A stretch of DNA of 64,000 nt, taken from assembly GCA_015066385.1 (NCBI GenBank), contig SVOJ01000008.1:1-64000 (forward strand), in the 5' to 3' direction. Position 1 is the stretch's first letter. Every line of letters begins with the position of its first letter. The position numbers and the translations under genes are program-made. The notes under the pieces were generated by a model. It searched no databases. It was not told the origin of the DNA and saw only the letters and a list, made by a program, of their open reading frames with translations. This document shows, one piece after another, positions 47,800-59,641 of this stretch. The DNA comes from Oscillospiraceae bacterium. Lineage in GTDB: Bacteria > Bacillota > Clostridia > Oscillospirales > Acutalibacteraceae.

Positions 47800-48513
47800 T
47801 TATACATTGGCTTTGAGCCACTTCATGCTTCTGCCGATATCGGAAAGACCGTCCGGCACGGGATCGTCATTTTCAAGAACGATCCATTCAATGCCTGCAT
47901 CTTTTGCGGCTTTGATGACGGCGGCAAGATCGTTGTTGCCTTCACCGAGTGCGGTGGGCTTGCGGTCGATGCCGTCCTTGATGTGCAGAAGAACGATATC
48001 CTCTTTGTTTTTGGTGATGTAATCATAGTTGTCCACACCGGCACAGAAACTCCAGTATGTATCGAGTTCAAGTTTGCAGTATTCCGCCATGACCTGCATT
48101 GCGGTTTTACCGTTGCGGAAAACCTTGAATTCTTCGGTGTGGTTATGGTAATAGGTCGGAATGCCGAGTTTTTCGGCGGCTTTCCCGAGAATTTTTGCGG
48201 TTTTTGTGGATTCTGCACAAGTGCCGTGCGGTGCCCCGCCGACACCGGCATACATAAGACCGAGTGTTTTGACATATTCGGCGGTTTTATTGATGTTGAC
48301 GGGAAGATAGTCCTGCAGACCCATGTGTGTGCCCACGGCGACAAGTCCGCATTCATCGAGTTTTGCTTTGAGCACATCTGCTTCTACGCCGAAATAACCT
48401 GCAAATTCAACACCCTCAAAGCCGAGTTCCTTGATTTTGGGCAGAATGTTCAGCAGATCGTCACCGCATTTGATATGGTCACGTACGGAATAAAGCTGTA
48501 TGGCAAGTTTCAT
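47800..48513 (-). CDS. Sugar phosphate isomerase/epimerase
   Basis: LAIQLYSVRDHI...LGFEGVEFAGYFG...YYHNHTEEF. Confidence 0.85.
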   Translation of the reverse strand: MKLAIQLYSVRDHIKCGDDLLNILPKIKELGFEGVEFAGYFGVEADVLKAKLDECGLVAVGTHMGLQDYLPVNINKTAEYVKTLGLMYAGVGGAPHGTCAESTKTAKILGKAAEKLGIPTYYHNHTEEFKVFRNGKTAMQVMAEYCKLELDTYWSFCAGVDNYDYITKNKEDIVLLHIKDGIDRKPTALGEGNNDLAAVIKAAKDAGIEWIVLENDDPVPDGLSDIGRSMKWLKANV

Positions 48514-48533
48514 GGTAAAGTCCTCCGTGTTGA

Positions 48534-49634
48534 TCAGTCAAAATAGACGGGCTCGCCTGTTTTTGCGGATGTGTAAATGGCTTCCAGAATACGGGTGACG
48601 GTGGCTGCCTGTTCGGGAAGAACGCAGGGATCGGTGTCGGTTTCAATGGCTTTCAGCCAGCGGCCCATGTCAACCACGGATGCATCGCTGCTTGTGTTGC
48701 CTTCATAGAATGCAACGCCGCCTGCATCGAGGTTGGGCTTTTCAATGGTCTGACGGCCGTGGCGGACATAGTTGAGCTTGACTTCGTCAACCGTGTCGAT
48801 ACCGCCGTTGACACCGCAAAGCATATAGGAAGCTTCGATGGGCTTGGAAATGTTGAGTGCCCAGCTCGATTCAAGCATGACAACAGCACCGTTTTTCATG
48901 ACGATGTAACCGAATGCGGAATCTTCAACCGTGAACTTTGCGGGATCCCAATCGCCCCATGCGTTGCCGGTGTTGGTCTGGTCACGCAGTTTTGCGAATG
49001 TGTTACCCACAACCATCTTGGGTTCGTAGTTGTTCATCATCCACAAAGTAAGGTCCAGTGCGTGGGTACCGATGTCGATCAGCGGACCGCCGCCCTGTTC
49101 ATATTCATTCAGGAAAACGCCCCATGTGGGAACGGCTCTGCGACGGATGGCGAGTGCCTTGCCGTAGTAGATTTCGCCAAGAACGCCGCTTTCGATAACG
49201 CTTCTTGCGTAAATGTTTTCGGGTGTCTGACGGTTCTGATAGCCGATGGCAAGTTTTTTGCCGTTGCGCTTGGCGGCTTCGCACATGGCAACTGCTTCCG
49301 CATAGGTTTTTGCCATGGGCTTTTCGCACATGACGTGTTTGCCGGAATCAAGTGCATCTATTGTAATGAAGGAGTGAGAACGGTTGGGGGTGCAGACATG
49401 AACGATGTCGATGGTCTTGTCTTCGAGCAGTTCTTTGTAAGCGGTTTCACTGCCGAAGTAGACTTTTGCGCCTTCAATGCCGTATTTTTCGGCGGCTGCT
49501 TTTGCTTTTTCTTCATCAATGTCGCAGAATGCGACCATTTCGCATTTTTCGCTGAATTTGGAAAGTGCAGGCATGTGTTTGCCGTTGGCAATACCGCCGC
49601 AGCCGATGATACCGATACGAAGTTTTTCACTCAT
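48534..49634 (-). CDS. Gfo/Idh/MocA family oxidoreductase
   Basis: RIGIIGCGGIANGKHMPAL; HVMCEKPMAKT. Confidence 0.92.
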   Translation of the reverse strand: MSEKLRIGIIGCGGIANGKHMPALSKFSEKCEMVAFCDIDEEKAKAAAEKYGIEGAKVYFGSETAYKELLEDKTIDIVHVCTPNRSHSFITIDALDSGKHVMCEKPMAKTYAEAVAMCEAAKRNGKKLAIGYQNRQTPENIYARSVIESGVLGEIYYGKALAIRRRAVPTWGVFLNEYEQGGGPLIDIGTHALDLTLWMMNNYEPKMVVGNTFAKLRDQTNTGNAWGDWDPAKFTVEDSAFGYIVMKNGAVVMLESSWALNISKPIEASYMLCGVNGGIDTVDEVKLNYVRHGRQTIEKPNLDAGGVAFYEGNTSSDASVVDMGRWLKAIETDTDPCVLPEQAATVTRILEAIYTSAKTGEPVYFD

Positions 49635-49757
49635 TTTTAATTTCCTCCCTTGAATCGAGAATAAATTTGACAGAAACCCAAAGTTTCATATCTTGATTAT
49701 ATAATACATTTTTCTATTTTTAAAGTAAGTTTTTCACACGGGAAGTAGAATATTTTG

Positions 49758-49793
49758 CCGTTCGTTTGTATAGTTTGCACAAACGAACGGCGT
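49758..49793. terminator. Long perfect palindrome downstream of spoIIE
   Basis: gccgttcgtttgt-atagtttgc-acaaacgaacggc. Confidence 0.6.
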
Positions 49794-49802
49794 TTTTATG
49801 TT

Positions 49803-52175
49803 TTATTGCCTTGCCATCGCCGGCGTACGGTTTGCTTTTTGCTGCGCAGGCGATGCCTTTGCGGTGCTCGTCAGTCGCAGTGCAAGGCAGGTGATGTCAT
49901 CGGCTTTTCCTTGCGTACTGCATCGCAGGGCTTCTTCCATGATTTTTTCAACCGCTTCGGATAAATCCTGCGTACTGTTGCGCAGAGTTCTGAAAAAATC
50001 GGGATGGATCGTGCAGGCACCGTCCGACATTAAAAACAGCGTGTCACCGTCGTGCATTTCAAATTCACAGTAAGCAGGGTCTGCTTCATCCAGAATTCCC
50101 AACGGCAGAGATTGTTGTTCAATAACGGCGGTTTCACTCCGTTTTTGCAGTACGGAAAAGGACGCGCCTGCTTTATAAATTTTCACTTTTCCTGTATAAA
50201 GATCAATCACGGCAACATCCAGCGTGGCTACTGTTTCCTGACGGGATCGCAACAGGAGTGCGGCATTGACAAGGCGGGCGGTGCATTCTACGCTTAAATT
50301 CGCTTTGAGCAGTGTTTGTGAAAGTCCCGTTGTCATCAGGCTGTCAAGTGCGGCACGTTCGCCCGTGCCCATGCCGTCCGACAAAACGGCAAAAAACCGT
50401 CCTTTTGCATCGCGGAAGCAGGCAAGGGAGTCGCCGCAGATCTGCTCTCTGCCGCCGATACATTGTATGTTTTCACATTGAACGGAAAAGGCAGGCTGTT
50501 CATAAAAACAGTAAACCAGGCCTTTTTCGTCACAGCGGACGGCTTTTGCAAAGGGTTGATGCAACTTGTCCGACAGCAAATTTTCAATCAGTTGCAGGCA
50601 ACTGCGGGAGGGAAGGGCGTTGAAATGAATATGTATAAATATACGTTTTTCTGTATCAAACTCTGCATGAATGTCGGCAACGGAAATATCCGCTTTTTTA
50701 AGCAACTGCCGAACGGAGTCACGAATGATACCGGCAGGTTTCGTGTCGGGTGTATGGCGCAGATCTTCCAGAACATCTGCTGCGGTGCGCAATTGTGTAC
50801 TTGCTAATTTTTTAACGGCAAGAATTTCTTTATTCTGCGCACTGCGTTGCAGAAATCTTGCATAGGCATCGTTGAACGTATGCAGAAGAATGTCGGGCTT
50901 GCGACAGGCGGCGGTCAGGCGGTCGGGCAATGTTGCGGGGGTGAGTTGTCCGTCTTTGATGAGGCGTTGTCTGGCCTGCAGAAAAACGGGTCGAAGTCCT
51001 GCAAGGGAGTGTTCCCAACAAAGGTTTTGCCGCGGACAATCCGCACAACAGACACTGCGCACATAGTGGCAGATTTCTTCTTCTTTCGGGGCTTTCACGC
51101 AGGCAATCCGTTCGTTTACTTCTGCGGCAATCTGTGCAAAACTGTTGATTGCGGCTTCGGCTTGTATCAGTTTTTTGTCAAACCCCGCACGCATCTCGTC
51201 TGCAAGCAACGTATGGTCTGAAAAACCGAATCGGGTGCGTATTTTTTGCAAAAAACGATCGGGAATCAGTAAAAACAGAATGCCTGCCGTCACTGCGGCA
51301 AGTGCGTATAACACGGGATTGCCCGTCACACCGTTGGCGATCATGGTCAGCAAGCACGACACAATGTAGGCGAGAACGGCGGCAAATTTTCCTGCCGGCA
51401 TGCAAAGCCCCGACAGCAATCCGCCCATGCAACAGGAAATGACGGTATAAGCTCCGTCATCGGAAAGTCCCGCAATGCAACCGCAACAGACACCCGCCAG
51501 GCAGCCGCCCGTTTCTTTGTTGCAGAATGCGGCAATAAGCACCGTCAAACCCGCCAATACGGAAGCGACGGGAAAACCGAACGGACGGATCTGCATAACG
51601 GACAGAATGCCTGTTCCGCAGGAGAGCAGAATGAGAATTTTCGTTCGGCGTGTGAGCAGGGCATGGCCGCCGTCTTGTACCGCTTGCAAAAGATTTCGCA
51701 GTAAAAACGTACCCGCACCGCTGAAAATGCCCTCGCAAACGCTGAGAATAAGCCCTGCGGCGGTGATTCCTTTTGCAAATTCGATCGCCGCCGCGCAGAC
51801 ACACAGACTTCCCGCCGCGGCGAGGGACGGAAAAATGCCTGCATCCTCTTTTTCAAAATGCGCATGGACGGTAATGCGCAACAATGTGATCAGCACAACG
51901 GCGGATATATATTTGAGTGCGCCGAGCACATCGCAGAACAGCAAGGCACCAAAAGAAGCACCGAATGCTGCCCAGATCTCGCAATCGGTCGGCAGTGCCG
52001 CCGCGGCGGAAATGCCCAACGGACGGATGTTTCCGATCAGGCAGGCATTGCTCAGAAGAAATCCCGTGCCCGCACAGGCAAGATACCGCAGAGCCGATTT
52101 TGCCGTGCGGGGAAGGCGGAATGTTGTTTTTTGCAAAGTGTGCGCATGCAGATACCGTTTTTTCAGTTTTTCCAT
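49803..52175 (-). CDS. spoIIE: Stage II sporulation protein E
   Basis: Multi-TM N-terminus and PP2C domain FFAVLSDGMGTGERAALDS...LFLMSDGAC. Confidence 0.88.
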   Translation of the reverse strand: MEKLKKRYLHAHTLQKTTFRLPRTAKSALRYLACAGTGFLLSNACLIGNIRPLGISAAAALPTDCEIWAAFGASFGALLFCDVLGALKYISAVVLITLLRITVHAHFEKEDAGIFPSLAAAGSLCVCAAAIEFAKGITAAGLILSVCEGIFSGAGTFLLRNLLQAVQDGGHALLTRRTKILILLSCGTGILSVMQIRPFGFPVASVLAGLTVLIAAFCNKETGGCLAGVCCGCIAGLSDDGAYTVISCCMGGLLSGLCMPAGKFAAVLAYIVSCLLTMIANGVTGNPVLYALAAVTAGILFLLIPDRFLQKIRTRFGFSDHTLLADEMRAGFDKKLIQAEAAINSFAQIAAEVNERIACVKAPKEEEICHYVRSVCCADCPRQNLCWEHSLAGLRPVFLQARQRLIKDGQLTPATLPDRLTAACRKPDILLHTFNDAYARFLQRSAQNKEILAVKKLASTQLRTAADVLEDLRHTPDTKPAGIIRDSVRQLLKKADISVADIHAEFDTEKRIFIHIHFNALPSRSCLQLIENLLSDKLHQPFAKAVRCDEKGLVYCFYEQPAFSVQCENIQCIGGREQICGDSLACFRDAKGRFFAVLSDGMGTGERAALDSLMTTGLSQTLLKANLSVECTARLVNAALLLRSRQETVATLDVAVIDLYTGKVKIYKAGASFSVLQKRSETAVIEQQSLPLGILDEADPAYCEFEMHDGDTLFLMSDGACTIHPDFFRTLRNSTQDLSEAVEKIMEEALRCSTQGKADDITCLALRLTSTAKASPAQQKANRTPAMARQ

Positions 52176-52361
52176 GATTGCTGTACATCCTTGTCAATTT
52201 TACTTTTTATTTATTGTACTGCAATCCTGACGGTGTTTTTTGTCATTCGCGCTTGCTGTTTTTGCATTCTTGCAGTCGAAAGAAACAGAAAAATTTGTCT
52301 TGCATTTAAAGAATTATTGTGTTATTATATACGATGAGTAATTTTCGGGAGGTGTACAGGC

Positions 52362-53540
52362 GTGAAAAGTCCTGTTCTGATCGTACCGGGTATCGGTTTT
52401 TGTAAAGTTTATAACGGCAGCGAAGAAACAACCGCCTGGCCGCCCGCGCTGAAAGAGGATTCTTTCATGAAGAGTCTGGGAATGCGTATCGGCAAGATGG
52501 CACTGTTTCGTAAGGACAGCGGATTTTCGGATATGCTTGCGCAGACAACACAAGACGTTTTGTCCGTATTTGCGGCAGATGAAACGGGCGCACACTGCAA
52601 CGGTAATCTGTTTGTCAAATCTGCCTTTTCCTTTGATTCGCTTACGGATGAAGAAAAACAGGCGCAATACCGCCTGTTGCCCGTGCAGGAGATCTGCGCG
52701 AAAAACGGGGAAGAGAATGTGTTTGTTTTTCCCTACGACTTTTCGGGCGATCCGCTTGAAAACGGCAAAAAACTTGCCGCTTGTGTGAATGAAATCTGCA
52801 TTGCACGCGGCTGTGATAAAATTTCTCTGCTTGCCGTCGGTTGCGGCAGTACGGTCGTGAATGCATATCTTGCCGATTCCGATGCCGCAAACAGACTGGA
52901 TAAACTGGTTTTCTGCTTCTCTCCGCTCAACGGCAGTTTGCTGTTGTCTGATTTGTTACTTGACAGTCTGGATTACCGCAAAAGCGGTTCTTTCCTTTGC
53001 ACGGTGATGAAACAGCAGGATGCGGATATGTTCATTGAACTCAACAACATGATTCCGGGGCTGCTCGAAAATATTTTCGATAAAGTTTTTACCGTTGTGC
53101 GTGATTTGTTCCTGAATCTGCCTGCGGCATGGGCGCTGTGTCCGTCAGACGATTACGAAGATCTCGCCGAAGAACTTCTGGCAGACAAACCGCAGCTCAG
53201 AGCACGCACGGATGCCTTTGATGCCCTGCGGCGCTCCTTGCCCGCACTTTTGCGGAACTTGCAGAGCAACGGTGTCAACGTACATATTCTTGCCGGCAGT
53301 GCCTTGCCCTTTGTTCCGCTTTCAAAATCGACGGACGTGGTCAGCGATCAACTTGTGAACACATCCTCGGCGGCACTCAATGAATCCATCGAAGAAACGG
53401 CGGAAGTGGCGGGCTATGTCATCGACACGACACAGGCTTGTCTGCCCGAACAGACCGTTTACTTCCCCGGTGTGTCTCACATGCAGGCACTCAAAAATGA
53501 ACAGGTGCAAGCATTGCTTACCCAAATTCTGACCAACTGA
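52362..53540 (+). CDS. Alpha/beta hydrolase-like protein, paralogue of 5611..7260
   Basis: VFPYDFSGDPLENGKKLAACVNEI; ISLLAVGCGSTVVNAYLAD; FPGVSHMQAL. Confidence 0.6.
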   Translation: MKSPVLIVPGIGFCKVYNGSEETTAWPPALKEDSFMKSLGMRIGKMALFRKDSGFSDMLAQTTQDVLSVFAADETGAHCNGNLFVKSAFSFDSLTDEEKQAQYRLLPVQEICAKNGEENVFVFPYDFSGDPLENGKKLAACVNEICIARGCDKISLLAVGCGSTVVNAYLADSDAANRLDKLVFCFSPLNGSLLLSDLLLDSLDYRKSGSFLCTVMKQQDADMFIELNNMIPGLLENIFDKVFTVVRDLFLNLPAAWALCPSDDYEDLAEELLADKPQLRARTDAFDALRRSLPALLRNLQSNGVNVHILAGSALPFVPLSKSTDVVSDQLVNTSSAALNESIEETAEVAGYVIDTTQACLPEQTVYFPGVSHMQALKNEQVQALLTQILTN

Positions 53541-53582
53541 TATTTTTATATATAACTTCAATCTCACAAAGGAGACGATACA

Positions 53583-54377
53583 ATGGACTACATCCCTTCG
53601 GACATCAATCCCGCAACGGGACAGCCGTATTTCCCGCAGCAGGACGATGTTGTCATCTACACCCGCAACACCTTTGCGTTCAAGGTGCGCAACCTGTCCA
53701 AATCCTACGGCGACAATCTGGTGCTGGATAACATTTCGTTTGATATCCCCGCAGGCAGAATCGTGGGTCTGCTCGGCCCCAACGGCTGCGGTAAGACAAC
53801 GCTGATCAAAATTCTGGCAGGGCTTATCAATGATTATTCGGGACTTGTCAAGGTCGACGGCAAACGCATCGGCATTGCTTCCAAATCCCACACGGCTTAT
53901 CTGCCTGACAAGACTTTCTTCCCCGGCCGTTTCCGCACGATTGACTGTATTGATTATTTCCAGGACTTCTTCACGGACTTCAACCGTGAAAAGGCAATCG
54001 ATTTCATGGATCGTTTCGGCATTGAGCGCAATCAGCGTGTGCAGACCATGTCCAAGGGTATGCAGGAAAAATTGCAGTTGCTGACCGTTATGGCACGTGA
54101 AGCAGACATTTATCTGCTTGACGAACCGCTCGGCGGCGTTGACCCCGCGGCAAGAAGCGTTATTCTTGACATTATTATGAATAACTACAAAGAGGATGCA
54201 ACCGTTCTGCTGTCCACGCACCTCGTTAACGACCTTGAAACGAGTTTCGACCATGTGCTGATGCTCGGCAAGGGCAGTGTGCTTGTCAATACCGGTATCG
54301 ACAATCTTCGTCAGACCGGTAAATCCGTTGAAGAAATCTTTAAGGAGGTCATCGGCGATGCTTGGGAAGTTGATTAA
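53583..54377 (+). CDS. ABC transporter ATP-binding protein
   Basis: GLLGPNGCGKTTLIKILAGL; LLDEPLGGVDPAAR. Confidence 0.92.
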   Translation: MDYIPSDINPATGQPYFPQQDDVVIYTRNTFAFKVRNLSKSYGDNLVLDNISFDIPAGRIVGLLGPNGCGKTTLIKILAGLINDYSGLVKVDGKRIGIASKSHTAYLPDKTFFPGRFRTIDCIDYFQDFFTDFNREKAIDFMDRFGIERNQRVQTMSKGMQEKLQLLTVMAREADIYLLDEPLGGVDPAARSVILDIIMNNYKEDATVLLSTHLVNDLETSFDHVLMLGKGSVLVNTGIDNLRQTGKSVEEIFKEVIGDAWEVD

Positions 54378-55266
54378 AAACGGTTTTAAGTCCAATCTCT
54401 CCGCAACCTTTACCATTTATATCACCATGCTCATCATGAGCGTTGTGCTCGGGGCACTCATTCTGTTTGATTTCACCTCGTTCGGTACAAACGGTGCTGT
54501 GGCGGCTCTGGTTTCCAAACTGGTTGTATCGCTCGCACTTTGTGTGACCGCCATCGTTTCGGTCATTCTGACCCTCGTAGCCGTGTTCGGTGACTTCACC
54601 AGAAACATGTACGGCACCGAAGGTCACCTGACCATGGCTCTGCCTGTCAGAGGCTCGGCTCTGCTTCTTGCAAAGTGGATTGCAGGTGCACTGTGTGTCA
54701 TTATCAGTTATTTTGTTTTCTATTTAAGCCTTGTTTTTTGTGCATTTTCGGTGCTGACAGACTTAAGCGGGTATATCAACGCGGGTGATGCGGCATCCTA
54801 TAATGTCTACGCAATCGCCTGGCAGTTCATCACCTATGCCATTCAGGCTTCGGGCAAGGTCATTCCCGATGAAAGCATCATTTTCACTATGGTCAACCTG
54901 TATGCCATGGAAGGTGCCATCCGTGTGTGCATCTTTGTGCTGCTTGTTTTCTTCGCTGTCACGCTGTCGCATGTGCGTCCGTTCAACAAGAGCAAAAAGT
55001 TAGGGCCCATCCTTTATTTCTTTGCAAGTTTTGCTGTTACCGAAGGTCTTTCGAGATTGATTGCAAAAGTTGTTAATATCTATATGCTTGTGGATGCAAA
55101 TTACGCATTTACATTCTCTATGCAGGAAAGCGAAGCCAACCTTGCATGGTCTTACGGACTGGGGGCTTATCCCATCACGAGCGTTTACTGCTCGCTGATT
55201 ATGTCCATCGCCGTATTCCTTGTAACGGCATATCTGATAGACCGCAAGGTCAACGTGGATGCATAA
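54358..55266 (+). CDS. ABC transporter permease
   Basis: Multi-TM protein, start overlaps end of ATPase gene. Confidence 0.8.
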   Translation: MLGKLIKNGFKSNLSATFTIYITMLIMSVVLGALILFDFTSFGTNGAVAALVSKLVVSLALCVTAIVSVILTLVAVFGDFTRNMYGTEGHLTMALPVRGSALLLAKWIAGALCVIISYFVFYLSLVFCAFSVLTDLSGYINAGDAASYNVYAIAWQFITYAIQASGKVIPDESIIFTMVNLYAMEGAIRVCIFVLLVFFAVTLSHVRPFNKSKKLGPILYFFASFAVTEGLSRLIAKVVNIYMLVDANYAFTFSMQESEANLAWSYGLGAYPITSVYCSLIMSIAVFLVTAYLIDRKVNVDA

Positions 55267-55292
55267 TTTGTGCCAAAAGGGAGGGGAACGGT

Positions 55293-55916
55293 TTGGAACT
55301 TCGTATCATTGATATATCAAAGGATATTCTGGACTGTCCCGTCTATCCGGGGGATCCCGAACCGCAATTGCAATTGGTGTCGGGCATCCGCAAAGGCGAT
55401 GCCTGCAATGTTGCGCAACTGACCATGTGCCTGCACACGGGAACACATGCGGATGCACCTTTGCATTTCATTGACGGTGCAGCGCCCATCAACCATACAG
55501 ATCTGTCCGCGTTCATCGGTGAATGTGTGGTGGTGGAATGTTCCGAAGGGCTGATCACGGGGGAAACGGTCAATGCCGCTTTCCCGAAAGCCGATCGTAT
55601 TCTCGTCAAAGGCAACGGTAAAGCCTTTTTCGATGTCACTGCGGCGGAGGAACTCACCTTTGCAGGGGTGAAACTCATCGGTACGGATGCCGCATCCATC
55701 GGTGTGTTCGGCAATGAAGCCCCTGCGCACAAAGCCTTTCTGCGTGAAAAAACCGCCATCCTCGAAAACCTCGACCTTTCAAAGGTGCAGGCGGGAAAAT
55801 ATTTCCTTATGGCACAACCGCTGAAGATCAAAGGTGTCGAAGCCGCACCCTGCCGTGCGGTGCTGATCGAAGACTATCTGTTCTGGGGAGGCAAACGCGG
55901 ATTTGGTGTATTCTGA
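55293..55916 (+). CDS. Cyclase/arylformamidase-like family protein
   Basis: DISKDILDCPVYPGDPEP...LHTGTHADAPLHF; TTG start with gagggg RBS. Confidence 0.85.
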   Translation: MELRIIDISKDILDCPVYPGDPEPQLQLVSGIRKGDACNVAQLTMCLHTGTHADAPLHFIDGAAPINHTDLSAFIGECVVVECSEGLITGETVNAAFPKADRILVKGNGKAFFDVTAAEELTFAGVKLIGTDAASIGVFGNEAPAHKAFLREKTAILENLDLSKVQAGKYFLMAQPLKIKGVEAAPCRAVLIEDYLFWGGKRGFGVF

Positions 55917-55992
55917 TTTTTGTTAATAACCTCTCACGGGGATATTTATTCAGTCTTAATAATTTTAATCATAAAAAAGGAGTCAAAAAACT

Positions 55993-57183
55993 ATGGGCAA
56001 TCTCAACAAAAGAACCGTAGAGAACCTTGACGTAAAAGGCAAGAAAGTTCTCGTACGCTGCGACTTCAACGTCAAAATGGAAAACGGTGTTATCACCAGC
56101 GACAAGCGTATCGTTGCCGCTCTTCCCACCATCAAGTACCTTATTGAAAACGGTGCAAAAGTTATTCTTTGCTCCCACCTCGGCAGACCCAAGGGTGAAG
56201 TCAACCCCGAATTCTCCATGAAGCCCGTCGCAGAATGCCTTGCAGGCTATCTCGGTCAGGAAGTCAAACTGGCAGAAGACGTTGTCGGCGAAAGCGCACA
56301 GGCACTTGCTGCCGAACTCAAAGACGGCGAAGTCATGCTTCTTGAAAACGTACGTTTCGAAGCAGGCGAAACCAAGAACTGCCCCGAACTGAGCAAAAAG
56401 TTTGCTGATCTTGCAGAACTGTTTGTCAGCGATGCTTTCGGCACTGTTCACAGAGCACATGCTTCCACCGCAGGCGTTGCCGCATATCTTCCCTCTGCTG
56501 TCGGTTTCCTGATTCAGAAGGAACTCGAAGTTATGGGCGGCGCTCTTGAAAATCCCGTTCGTCCGCTTGTTGCCGTTCTCGGCGGCGCAAAGGTTTCCGA
56601 CAAGATCGGTGTTATCGAAAACCTCATCGAAAAGTGCGACACCATCATCATCGGCGGCGGTATGGCTTACACCTTCTTCAAGGCTCTCGGCAACGAAGTC
56701 GGTACTTCCATCTGCGAAAACGACAAGCTTGACCTTGCCCGCGAACTCATGGCAAAGGCACGCGCAAAGGGCGTCAACTTCCTTCTTCCCGTTGACAACA
56801 TCATCGGTAAGGAATATAAGTGCGACACTCCCTGCATGCGCATTTACTCTGACTCCATTCCCGACGGCTGGATGGGTCTTGACATCGGTACCACCACACA
56901 GGAACTCTTCGCAAAGTCCATTCAGGGTGCAGGCACCGTCATCTGGAACGGCCCGATGGGTGTTTCCGAATGGGAAAACTTTGCAGGCGGCACCACCGCC
57001 GTTGCACAGGCTATTGCTGATTCCGGTTCCATCTCCATCATCGGCGGCGGCGACTCCGCAGCTGCGATCAAGAAGCTCGGCTTTGCTGACAAGATGACCC
57101 ACATCTCCACCGGCGGCGGTGCATCTCTTGAATTCCTGGAAGGCAAAGAACTTCCCGGCATCGCTTGCATCAGCGAGAAATAA
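55993..57183 (+). CDS. pgk: Phosphoglycerate kinase
   Basis: [34 protein letters not shown]. Confidence 0.97.
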   Translation: MGNLNKRTVENLDVKGKKVLVRCDFNVKMENGVITSDKRIVAALPTIKYLIENGAKVILCSHLGRPKGEVNPEFSMKPVAECLAGYLGQEVKLAEDVVGESAQALAAELKDGEVMLLENVRFEAGETKNCPELSKKFADLAELFVSDAFGTVHRAHASTAGVAAYLPSAVGFLIQKELEVMGGALENPVRPLVAVLGGAKVSDKIGVIENLIEKCDTIIIGGGMAYTFFKALGNEVGTSICENDKLDLARELMAKARAKGVNFLLPVDNIIGKEYKCDTPCMRIYSDSIPDGWMGLDIGTTTQELFAKSIQGAGTVIWNGPMGVSEWENFAGGTTAVAQAIADSGSISIIGGGDSAAAIKKLGFADKMTHISTGGGASLEFLEGKELPGIACISEK

Positions 57184-57200
57184 AATAAAAAATTAAACAG

Positions 57201-57235
57201 GGGGACGGGTTTTTGATTACACCCGTCGCCCTGAT
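57201..57235. repeat. Imperfect palindrome between pgk and tpiA
   Basis: aGGGGGACGGGTttttgattACACCCGTCGCCCTg. Confidence 0.7.
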
Positions 57236-57253
57236 TTTACGGAGGAAAAACAA

Positions 57254-58021
57254 ATGAACAAAGCTCTTCGCAAGGCAGTTATTGCCGGCAACTGGAAAAT
57301 GAACAACACCCCCGACACCACCAAGGCTACCATCGAAGCTATGAAACCCCTCGTAGCAGATGCAGACTGTGATGTCGTTCTCTGCGTACCTTACATTGAC
57401 ATTCCCGCCGCTCTGGAAGCCACCGCAGGCTCCAACATCAAAATCGGTGCCGAAAACTGCCACTGGGCTGTTTCCGGTGCATTCACCGGCGAAGTTTCCG
57501 CTGAAATGCTCAAGGCAATCGGCGTTCCCTATGTTATCATCGGCCATTCCGAAAGAAGACAGTATTTCGGCGAAACCGACGAAACCGTCAACAAGCGTGT
57601 CCGTGCCGCTTTGGATGCAGGTCTCATCGTTATTCTTTGCGTAGGCGAAGTCAAAGAAGAACGTCTGCAGGGTGTTACTTCCGAAGTCGTCCGCAAGCAG
57701 ACCAAGGTTGCTCTCGGCGGTGTTTCCGAAGCTGAACTCGACAACATCATCCTTGCCTACGAACCCGTATGGGCAATCGGCACAGGCCTTACCGCTACGC
57801 CCGAACAGGCACAGGAAGTCTGTGCAGACATCCGTGCTCTTGTCGGTGAACTCTACAACAAGGCAGCTGCTGACAAGTTCGTCATCCAGTACGGCGGATC
57901 CATGAACGCTGCAAACGCTGCTGAACTTCTTGACAAAGAAGATGTTGACGGCGGTCTCATCGGCGGTGCTTCCCTGAAAGCACAGGACTTCTCCGTCATC
58001 GTCAAGGCTGCTTCCAGATAA
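57254..58021 (+). CDS. tpiA: Triosephosphate isomerase
   Basis: AGNWKMNNT, IIGHSERRQYFGETDE, AYEPVWAIGTG. Confidence 0.97.
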   Translation: MNKALRKAVIAGNWKMNNTPDTTKATIEAMKPLVADADCDVVLCVPYIDIPAALEATAGSNIKIGAENCHWAVSGAFTGEVSAEMLKAIGVPYVIIGHSERRQYFGETDETVNKRVRAALDAGLIVILCVGEVKEERLQGVTSEVVRKQTKVALGGVSEAELDNIILAYEPVWAIGTGLTATPEQAQEVCADIRALVGELYNKAAADKFVIQYGGSMNAANAAELLDKEDVDGGLIGGASLKAQDFSVIVKAASR

Positions 58022-58033
58022 GTGAGGTTTGAC

Positions 58034-59602
<1,569 letters not shown>

Positions 59603-59641
59603 AATTAAGAACAGTATTTTTTTGAAAGGATGGAAAATTTT

